DNA of 64,000 nucleotides, from NCBI RefSeq assembly GCF_013375555.1, contig NZ_JABXWB010000004.1, forward strand, positions 62,001 to 126,000, written 5' to 3'. This document shows, piece by piece, positions 56,092-64,000 of this stretch (positions are counted from its first letter, which is position 1; each line of letters opens with the position of its first letter). Both the position numbers and the translations under genes were made by a program. The notes under the pieces were generated by a model. It was not told the origin of the DNA and searched no databases. It saw nothing but the letters and a program-made list of their open reading frames with translations. Source of the stretch: Sphingobium sp. EM0848. GTDB taxonomy: Bacteria; Pseudomonadota; Alphaproteobacteria; Sphingomonadales; Sphingomonadaceae.

Positions 56092-57260
56092 GTGATCGAC
56101 ATGGACCTACTCAGTGTGATCCGCCGCTGGCATTTTCGGCAAGGCATCCCCATTCGCGAGATCCGGCGGCGGACTGGATTATCGCGCAACACGATCCGCA
56201 AATATCTGCGCGATGACGCGGTGGAGCCGACGTTCAAGGTTCCCAAACGGCCGAGCAAGCTTGATCAGTTTGCAGAAAAACTGACGACGTGGCTGCGGGT
56301 GGAATCTGGCAAGTCGCGCAAACAGAAGCGAACAGCCAAGCAGCTACATGCAGATCTGGTTAAGCTGGGCTACGAGGGATCATACAGCCGTGTTGCCGCC
56401 TTCGCCCGCTCGTGGAAGACCGAACGCCAATATGAAAAGCAAACCAGTGGGCGCGGCACATTCGTACCGCTGATCTTCCAGCCCGGTGAGGCCTTTCAGT
56501 TCGATTGGAGTGAAGATTACGCCCTTCTGAATGGCCGGCCTACCAAGCTGCAGGTGGCCCATACCAAGCTCTCCCACAGTCGGGCGTTCATCACGCGAGC
56601 CTATCTGCTGCAAACGCACGAGATGTTGTTCGACGCACTGACGCAGGCCTTCCGGGTGCTGGGCGGCGTGCCTCAGCGTGGAATATTCGACAATATGAAG
56701 ACGGCTGTAGACCGGATCGGCCAGGGCAAAGTCCGACAGGTCAATGCGCGGTTCGCTGCCATGGCCAGCCACTACCTGTTCGAAACGGATTTTTGCAATC
56801 CGGCCTCAGGCTGGGAGAAAGGTCAGGTCGAGAAAAACGTTCAGGATGCGCGTCGACGGTTATGGCAGCCAATGCCCAACTTCCCAGATCTTGATGCCCT
56901 CAATGCCTGGTTGGAAGAGCGGTGCATCGCACAATGGGGAGAAATCCAGCATGGCGTCCTCCCCGGCACAGTTGCCGATGTGCACGCCGTTGAGATTATC
57001 AGCCTGATGCCGATGGGGCGGGCCTTCGATGGCTTTGTCGAACATACCAAGCGCGTGTCGCCGACCTGCCTGATCGCGTTCGAGCGCAATCGCTATAGCG
57101 TTCCTGCATCCTTTGCGAACCGGCCAGTGAGCCTGCGGGTCTATCCTGATCGGTTGGTCATCGCGGCCGAGGGGCAAATCTTGTGCGAGCACAACCGGAT
57201 TATCGACCGTTCTCACCAGAAGCCGGGGCAGACGATCTATGACTGGCGGCACTATCTGGC
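56092..57260 (+). pseudogene. istA: IS21-beta istA, copy 3, split by IS21-gamma
   Basis: The first 389 codons are identical to copies 1 and 2, up to the segment DWRHYLA. The frame then enters IS21-gamma and stops at 57297. The continuing sequence ([15 protein letters not shown]...) lies at 62405-62610, after gamma, and is itself cut. The catalytic residues are in the first part, but the protein would lack its C-terminus. Confidence 0.92.
57254..57260 (+). repeat. 7-bp target duplication of IS21-gamma (left)
   Basis: ATCTGGC here is repeated at 62398-62404. Removing gamma with one copy restores the istA reading HYLAVVQ exactly as in the intact beta copies, which proves the insertion boundaries. 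Confidence 0.9.
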
Positions 57261-57363
57261 TGCGCATTTCGCAAAAACGGGACAGGCGCTTCACTAATTC
57301 CGGGACAGTCGTTTCGCTAATTCCGGGACAGCGGGAGGTCGTTTTTCGTTTGCCTGGTTGATA

Positions 57364-57631
57364 TCAGTTTTGCTTCATCTCGCTGTTTTGGTTTTCGGTC
57401 AAGCTGTGGGGCGATTTTTGCCGCCGCATGCTGTCGCCTTCGAGCGTGATGCGATGGGCATTGTGGATGATGCGATCGAGAATGGCGTCGGCGATAGTCG
57501 GCTCACCGATCATGTCGTGCCAGGCGGCAACGGGAAGCTGGGCGGTGATCAGCGTGGATTTCCGGCGGTAGCGTTCCTCGAAGATTTCGAGCAGGTCGAG
57601 ACGCTGCTGATCGGTCAGACCATGAGTGCCC
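57364..57631 (-). pseudogene. istB: IS21-gamma istB, C-terminal part
   Basis: This part encodes about 88 residues: [20 protein letters not shown], then [20 protein letters not shown] and [20 protein letters not shown], the C-terminal half of IstB. Its N-terminal half is at 60144-60652, on the far side of the IS21-alpha insertion. Together they make about 259 residues. Confidence 0.92.
57628..57631 (+). repeat. 4-bp target duplication of IS21-alpha copy 2 (left)
   Basis: GCCC here is repeated at 60140-60143. Excising alpha with one copy restores the istB reading [17 protein letters not shown], so the boundaries are secure and alpha makes 4-bp duplications. Confidence 0.85.
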
Positions 57632-57759
57632 TCTGTCAACGGCGGAGTAAAAGTCGGCCATTGGGCGGCGCAAAATCAGGCCGGGTGATCCGTGTGCTGG
57701 CGAGCGCCGCGAGGGCGTAGCCCGAGTGGGGGTCGCCAACACACGGATGGTCTTTTCTG

Positions 57760-58527
57760 TCAGGGGTTGGAGCGTGCCTTGCGCGCCTGGCTTTGGGCCA
57801 GACGATAGCTCTCTCCGTTCATCTCGAGTATGGAGACGTGGTGGGTAAGCCGGTCGAGGAGCGCGCCTGTCAGGCGCTCGGAGCCGAACGTTTCGGTCCA
57901 CTCGTCGAACGGCAAGTTGCTGGTGATCAGCGTCGAGCCGCGCTCGTAACGCTGCGAGATCAGCTCGAACAGCAGTTCCGCGCCGGTTTTCGAGAGCGGC
58001 ACGAACCCCAGTTCATCGATGATGAGGAGCTTGTATCCGGCCATTTGCTTGTGGAGGCGCAGAAGGCGGCGTTCGTCGCGTGCCTCCATCATCGCGCTGA
58101 CCAGCGCGGACGCGGTGGTGAAGCCGACCGTCAGGCCCTTCTGGCAGGCGGCAAGGCCGAGGCCGATCGCCACATGGGTCTTGCCGGTTCCCGAGGGACC
58201 AAGGGCTATGACGTTCTCGCGGCGGTTGATCCAGTCGCAGCGTGCCAGTTCCAGCACCTGCATCTTGTTGAGCTTGGGGATCGCGGCAAAGTCGAAGCTG
58301 TCGAGGCTCTTGGCGGCCGGGAACTTCGCAGCCTTGATCCGGCGCTCGACCATCCGGCGTTCCCGGTCGATCAGCTCCAGTTCGACAAGCCGGGCAAGGT
58401 AGCGGACGTGATCTGCGCCCTCGGCCGCGCATCGCCGGGCCAGCTTGTCATGCTCGCGCAGGAAGGTTGGTAGCTTGAGCGTCTTGAGGTGGCTGGCCAG
58501 TAACAGCTCGGGGGACGGACTGCTCAT
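57760..58527 (-). CDS. istB: IS21-alpha ATPase IstB, copy 2
   Basis: This 255-residue AAA+ protein is identical to the copy at 35385-36152, with Walker A GPSGTGKTH and Walker B KLLIIDELGF. It overlaps istA by 4 bp. Confidence 0.94.
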   Translation of the reverse strand: MSSPSPELLLASHLKTLKLPTFLREHDKLARRCAAEGADHVRYLARLVELELIDRERRMVERRIKAAKFPAAKSLDSFDFAAIPKLNKMQVLELARCDWINRRENVIALGPSGTGKTHVAIGLGLAACQKGLTVGFTTASALVSAMMEARDERRLLRLHKQMAGYKLLIIDELGFVPLSKTGAELLFELISQRYERGSTLITSNLPFDEWTETFGSERLTGALLDRLTHHVSILEMNGESYRLAQSQARKARSNP

Positions 58528-60035
58528 GCCGCATCCTTCGCATCGCCCGAGAGCAACTGCATGTAGGAGCGCGCCGATGTCGTCTCCACCCTGGCTCTGG
58601 GCAGATAGGGATAGATCGCCATGTCCAATCGGGGTGGTCGGCGCTCCACCCGGCACAGCAGGAGATGCTTCACGGCATCAAAGCCGATCGCCCCGATATC
58701 GAGAGCCTGCTTTACGGCCGCATGCAGATCGGCAAGCGTGAAGCTCTCCAGCAGACGCAGCACCTGCACATACTCGCGCCGACCATGCTTGCCCATACGA
58801 GCTTCCATGAGGCGGCGCAGCGTTGCAAACGCTTCGGGCAGGTGCCAGCCTTGCAGGGGCGCTGCCTGATCGAGCGCATTGATCTTCTGTTCGATCAGGG
58901 GAAGGTAATGGATGGGATCGAAGATCACGTCCTCGCGCTCGTAGCTGCGCACATGACGGGCAATGACCTCGCCCCGGCAGCCGATCACCACCTCGCCGAC
59001 ATAGCCCCGGATCCATACCTCCTGATGGCCGAAGCGCACCGGCACCGAGTAATCATTGGTCCGGTAACGCACCAGCGCCTGCGACGAGACCTGGCCGCTG
59101 GTCTGGTCACAAGCCTCGAACGGGGCAGCCGGCAGTTCCTGCATCGCCGCCAGATCGCGCTTCAGCCTCTCGCCGATCGTCTCGCTCTCGCCCCGCAGCC
59201 GGTCGTTCTGACGCTTGCGGCATTGCTCCTCGAGCCACAGGTTGAACGCCTCCCACGTCGCGAACCGGGGGATCGGCACCATGAAGTTGCGGCGAGCATA
59301 ACCGACCAGCCCTTCAACACTGCCTTTGTCGTTCCCCCTGCCGGGACGGCCGTAACGATCGCGGATCAGGTAATGCGACAGGAAGCCGCTGAACAGCCGG
59401 GCGCGCTGCCTCGTGCCGTCGGGCAGGATCTTCGAGACCAGGCAGCGGTCGTTATCGTAGACGATCGACAGCGGCACCGCGCCGAAAAACGCGAAGGCGT
59501 GCACGTGGCCGTCCATCCATGCCTCGGCAACGGCAGCGGGATAGGCGCGCACGTAGCAGGCGTCGCTGTGCGGTAGATCGAGCACGAAGAAATGCGCCTT
59601 CTGCACAACACCGCCGATCTCGACCATGGCCTCACCAAAATCTGCCTGGGCATGGCCGGGCGCATGCGCCAGCGGCACGAACATCTCCCGGCTGCGCTGC
59701 TCGCGCTGTCGGATGTAATCCTTGATGATCGTGTAGCCGCCGGTGAAACCGTGCTCTTCGCGAAGGCGGTCAAATACCCGCTTCGCCGTATGACGCTGCT
59801 TGCGCGGAACCTGACGGTCACCATCAAGCCATGCATCGATGATCGGAACGAACGCTTCCAGCTTGGGCCGCCGCACCGCCGCCGTCCGGCGGTAACCGGG
59901 GGGCTCCGAATACGACAGCATCTTGCGGACCGTGTCGCGCGATACGTTGAAATGCTTCGCCGCCTCACGCTGGCTCATGCCGCCCGCGCAAGCAAGACGC
60001 ACCTTCAGGTAAAGATCCACGGTATATATCTCCAC
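58524..60035 (-). CDS. istA: IS21-alpha transposase IstA, copy 2
   Basis: This 503-residue DDE transposase is identical to the copy at 33877-35388, with QADFGEAMV, IVYDNDR and NDKGSVEGLVG. It begins at the same GTG behind GGGAGG. Confidence 0.93.
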   Translation of the reverse strand: MEIYTVDLYLKVRLACAGGMSQREAAKHFNVSRDTVRKMLSYSEPPGYRRTAAVRRPKLEAFVPIIDAWLDGDRQVPRKQRHTAKRVFDRLREEHGFTGGYTIIKDYIRQREQRSREMFVPLAHAPGHAQADFGEAMVEIGGVVQKAHFFVLDLPHSDACYVRAYPAAVAEAWMDGHVHAFAFFGAVPLSIVYDNDRCLVSKILPDGTRQRARLFSGFLSHYLIRDRYGRPGRGNDKGSVEGLVGYARRNFMVPIPRFATWEAFNLWLEEQCRKRQNDRLRGESETIGERLKRDLAAMQELPAAPFEACDQTSGQVSSQALVRYRTNDYSVPVRFGHQEVWIRGYVGEVVIGCRGEVIARHVRSYEREDVIFDPIHYLPLIEQKINALDQAAPLQGWHLPEAFATLRRLMEARMGKHGRREYVQVLRLLESFTLADLHAAVKQALDIGAIGFDAVKHLLLCRVERRPPRLDMAIYPYLPRARVETTSARSYMQLLSGDAKDAA

Positions 60036-60139
60036 GCCCTCCCTGCTCGCGCAAAGAAGGCAAAGTGGACGACTTTTACGCCGCCCGCAGCAGCACTTCG
60101 CCGCCGCCACCGTGGTCTAATTTTGCACCGCCGTTCTCA

Positions 60140-60652
60140 GCCCCAGTCATCGAGGATGAGCAGTTCGACCCGGGCAAGACGGTCGACAAGCCGCGGGAAG
60201 CGACCATCGAGACGAGCCAGCGCAAGATCCTCGAACAGGCGCGGCATGCGCAGATAGAGAACCGAGTAATCGAGCCGGGCCGCCTGCCGGCCAAAGGCGC
60301 AACCGAGCCAGGTCTTTCCGGTGCCGGTCTGGCCGGTGATGATCAGATTCTCATGCGCCTTGAGCCATGCTCCTTGCGCAAGCGAGAGGATGTTGCGCCG
60401 GTCGAGCCCGCGCGGCGCGGCAAAGTCGATATTCTCGATGCAGGCATCGGCAAAGCGCAGCCGCGCGGCTTTCAGCCGGTTGGCGAGGCGCTTGTCGGCA
60501 CGCACCGCGATTTCGCGATCGAGCATCAGCCCGAGCCATTCTTCGCGGGCCAGATCGCCGGCGCTGTCCTGCTCAGCGATGTCGCGCCAGGCGGCCGCCA
60601 TTCCAGCCAGGCCAAGCGCCTGCATCTGGTCGAGGGTAGGATGGTTCAACAT
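60140..60652 (-). pseudogene. istB: IS21-gamma istB, N-terminal part
   Basis: This part encodes [22 protein letters not shown] through Walker A ([16 protein letters not shown]) to LLILDDWG, where IS21-alpha copy 2 is inserted. The ATG at 60652 follows AAAGGA. The C-terminal part is at 57364-57631. Confidence 0.92.
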
Positions 60653-60666
60653 GGATTGTCCTTTCT

Positions 60667-62220
60667 TCACTGATAATAGGTGCCACCACGGATGTTGCCG
60701 TGGGCTGGCGTTGGCCGCACCGGCTCGGCCGCCGGTTTTGCCCGGTCGAGACCGGATTTGAGGATGGCGCTTACCGAGGAATAGGAGGCGGCATTGATGA
60801 GGAGCGCCCGTTCGCAGGCAGCTTCCACCCGGTCCTGTTCATAACGCCGGGCCAGCGAGATGACGCCCATGGCAGAGCGATAGCCCTGCTCGGGATGGGG
60901 CCGGGTCCGCATCAGCCGCTCGACAAGGATTGCAGTATTGGCGCCGATCCGGGCGGCCTTGCCGATCAGGCTGGCGGGCGTCATGTTGGCGTAGCGCTGA
61001 TGGGCCTTGGGCATGTGCTCGTTGACCGTGACATGACCACGCCGCTGCGATCGCCGGACATGGCTGGCCACCCGCTTGTGGTCATGGAAGATTTCGACCA
61101 CCCGATGGGTAAGCCGGACATCGACCTGGCGGCCGATCAGTCGGTGCGGTACCGAGTAGAAGGTCTTATCCACCTCGACATGATAATCAGGATGGACCTT
61201 GGCCCTTTTCCATTCGGCATATTCGAACGGCTGTGCCGGCAGCGGTGCCAGGGCCAAGCGTTCGAGTTCCTCGAACAGCTCGCGGCGGGACTTGCCAACA
61301 TGCCGCATCGGCCGGTTGTTGAGATCCTCCAGCAGTACGGCGATGGCTGCGTTGAGCTCGGCCAGCGAGAAGAAAGTCCGGTTGCGCAGCCGCGCCAGGA
61401 TCCAGCGCTCGACGATCAATACCGCGCCTTCCACCTTGCCTTTATCGCGCGGGCGCCGGCTGCGGGTCGGCAGGATCGTCGTGTCATAATGCTCCGCCAT
61501 CGCGGCAAAAGTCGCATTGAGCGTCGGCTCGAACCACAGGGCTTTGACCACACCGGCTTTCAGATTGTCGCAGACGATGGATTTGGGCACGCCGCCAAAA
61601 TAGGCGAGCGCCCGGCATTGCCCCTCGATCCAGTCAGGCAGCTTCTGGCTGAAGCTCGCCATCGCGAAGGTCAGCGACGATGCCCCCAGCACCGCCACGA
61701 AGACCTGCACCTGATGGATTTCGCCGGTCGACGGATCCACCAGCGGAACGGTGTGGCCGGCATAATCGGTCTGCATCACCGCGCCAGCCTGGTGCCGGTT
61801 GCGGAAGCTGGCCTGAATGCGTTTCTGAAAGACGCCGAACCGCTCGCAGAACCAGGTATAGCCATAGCCGTGGGGATGGGCGGCGCGATATTCCTGCCAC
61901 AGCAGCGTCAGCGTCACACCCTTGCGCTTGATCTCCCGTGCGATCAGCGCCCAGTCCGGCTCGGTCAGATCCTGCGGTGGACGCCCGACACGGCGAAAGA
62001 GCAGCCGCTCAAGCTCCGCGTCATCGTCCTGGCCCGGCGGTAGCGGCCAACTCGCAAGTCCCGCCTCGCGGGCCCGCAGCACATAGGTCGATACCGTCGT
62101 TTTGCTGAGCTTCAGCCGTTCCGACACCGCCCGCACCGACAGCCCCTGACCATAGGTCAGGCGCAGGATCGATCGCATATCCTTCACGTCCGTTCGTCTC
62201 GCTTGCTTCCGTCTCGGCAT
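60667..62220 (-). CDS. istA: IS21-gamma transposase IstA
   Basis: This 517-residue transposase is intact: N-terminal HTH ([22 protein letters not shown]), DDE core with [20 protein letters not shown] and [11 protein letters not shown], and a C-terminal beta-barrel region ([19 protein letters not shown]). The ATG at 62220 follows GGGAGGG. It differs clearly from the alpha and beta transposases, so gamma is a separate IS21 lineage. Its partner istB is split by IS21-alpha. Confidence 0.93.
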   Translation of the reverse strand: MPRRKQARRTDVKDMRSILRLTYGQGLSVRAVSERLKLSKTTVSTYVLRAREAGLASWPLPPGQDDDAELERLLFRRVGRPPQDLTEPDWALIAREIKRKGVTLTLLWQEYRAAHPHGYGYTWFCERFGVFQKRIQASFRNRHQAGAVMQTDYAGHTVPLVDPSTGEIHQVQVFVAVLGASSLTFAMASFSQKLPDWIEGQCRALAYFGGVPKSIVCDNLKAGVVKALWFEPTLNATFAAMAEHYDTTILPTRSRRPRDKGKVEGAVLIVERWILARLRNRTFFSLAELNAAIAVLLEDLNNRPMRHVGKSRRELFEELERLALAPLPAQPFEYAEWKRAKVHPDYHVEVDKTFYSVPHRLIGRQVDVRLTHRVVEIFHDHKRVASHVRRSQRRGHVTVNEHMPKAHQRYANMTPASLIGKAARIGANTAILVERLMRTRPHPEQGYRSAMGVISLARRYEQDRVEAACERALLINAASYSSVSAILKSGLDRAKPAAEPVRPTPAHGNIRGGTYYQ

Positions 62221-62397
62221 CTTCCCTCCCATCACATCGGTGAAAGGTCACAATGCCACTCCGGCGCACCCGAAAAACGAACCTCTTTTCCCGCCCGAAA
62301 CACTGTCCGGGAATTAGCGGAATCGCTGTCCCGTATTTACTGAAATCACTGTCCGGGAATTACCGAAATCGCAGTCCGGGAGTTTCCGAAACACGCA

Positions 62398-62404
62398 ATC
62401 TGGC
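62398..62404 (+). repeat. 7-bp target duplication of IS21-gamma (right)
   Basis: ATCTGGC, the partner of the repeat at 57254-57260. Confidence 0.9.
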
Positions 62405-62691
62405 AGTTGTTCAGCGCAAGCCTGGCGCTTTGCGCAATGGGGCGCCATTCCTCGAAATGCCCGAAGCCTTCCGGCAACTGCAGGGGCATCTGCTCAAGCG
62501 GCTCGGTGGTGACAGGGAGATGGTCGAAATCCTCGCCCTTGTTCTACAGCATAACGAACAGGCTGTGCTCAGCGCCGTCGAACTGGCCCTCGAAGCTGGG
62601 GGCCGACCAAAACTATAGCGCGACGATCTGGGTGAGAGGTCAGCGACTATCAGGATGAGAACAGATTGTCGCGGCGGGTTCATGGTGCGGG

Positions 62692-64000
<1,309 letters not shown>

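Larger units (their letters stand above)
57632..60139 (-). mobile_element. IS21-family element, alpha type, copy 2 (complete)
   Basis: This element is 2508 bp, the same length and, by translation, identical to copy 1 at 33773-36280, but inverted. It is inserted in istB of IS21-gamma with a GCCC duplication. Both genes are intact. Confidence 0.95.
57261..62397 (-). mobile_element. IS21-family element, gamma type, interrupted by IS21-alpha
   Basis: Ends are TGCGCATTTCGCAAAAAC and, inverted, TGCGTGTTTCGGAAAC, each followed inside by repeats of a TTCCGGGACAG or CTGTCCGGGAA motif typical of IS21-type termini. Without the 2508-bp alpha insertion and its 4-bp duplication it would be about 2.6 kb. 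It encodes istA (60667-62220) and a split istB. A 7-bp duplication ATCTGGC flanks it. Confidence 0.92.
55991..62610 (+). mobile_element. IS21-family element, beta type, copy 3 (interrupted and 3' truncated)
   Basis: The left end TGTTGAGTTGCACTGAGAAG is identical to the other beta copies. istA runs to 57260, is interrupted by IS21-gamma (57261-62397) and resumes at 62405 until about 62610, where IS21-delta sequence begins. The rest of istA and all istB are missing. One base appears deleted near 62597 (GGGGTGCC in the other copies, GGGGGCC here). Confidence 0.9.

Noticed and set aside
62253..62618. A 121-codon frame at the gamma/beta junction
   Set aside because: It is a chimera of the gamma terminus and the istA remnant of IS21-beta copy 3, not a gene.

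Overview
This window looks like part of a conjugative plasmid (or plasmid-derived island) from a sphingomonad of the Sphingobium/Sphingomonas/Novosphingobium type. The evidence is the high-GC coding, GTTC-N7-GTTC LexA boxes of the alphaproteobacterial type, a sphingomonad-style F-type transfer operon, IS6100 and many IS21-family elements, and a TonB-dependent receptor with acyl-CoA catabolic genes. No replication or partition genes, rRNA, tRNA or CRISPR array were seen.

Region 1 (1-10.1 kb) is a nuclease-rich accessory block. It holds a 5'-cut PD-(D/E)XK-like gene, two divergent SRAP-family genes that share a LexA box (the left one has lost its catalytic residues), an unknown gene next to an Mrr-like nuclease, a two-gene operon whose products both carry HEPN-type R-x4-H motifs, a GNAT acetyltransferase, and an operon of a 717-residue protein with a D...ECK nuclease motif followed by a DUF4238 protein. 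The layout resembles a defence island and is the best candidate here for an undescribed system.

Region 2 (10.3-17.1 kb) is an SOS mutagenesis cassette, imuA-imuB-dnaE2, with a LexA box upstream. imuA is broken by a frameshift and an amber codon, while imuB and dnaE2 are open. Three small plasmid-type genes follow.

Region 3 (17.1-33.8 kb, all minus strand) is an F-type type IV secretion operon, read right to left: traB (5'-truncated), dsbC, traV, traC, a small membrane gene, trbI, an S26 peptidase traF, traW, a small membrane gene, traU, trbC, traN (frameshifted), a doubtful small ORF, traF, traH, traG. An IS21-family insertion removes the start of traB; traA/L/E/K and the relaxase genes are not in the window.

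Region 4 (36.3-42.4 kb) is a five-gene acyl-CoA cluster: acyl-CoA ligase, 3-hydroxyacyl-CoA dehydrogenase-like SDR, thiolase, acyl-CoA dehydrogenase and alpha-methylacyl-CoA racemase. This suits beta-oxidation of a 2-methyl-branched acid, but no enoyl-CoA hydratase is visible. An AT-rich gap, a small unknown gene and an HTH regulator follow.

Region 5 (43.6-64 kb) is dominated by insertion sequences. I call the IS21-family types alpha (two inverted 2508-bp copies), beta (three copies in one orientation), gamma and delta. There is also IS6100 (880 bp) and an IS110-like remnant. Alpha lies inside gamma, which lies inside beta copy 3; target duplications of 4 and 7 bp record the order. Between beta copies 2 and 3 lies a metabolic passenger: a Tat-type CehA/McbA-like metallohydrolase, a small secreted His-rich protein, a TonB-dependent receptor and a phosphoesterase/phospholipase C gene cut by beta copy 3.
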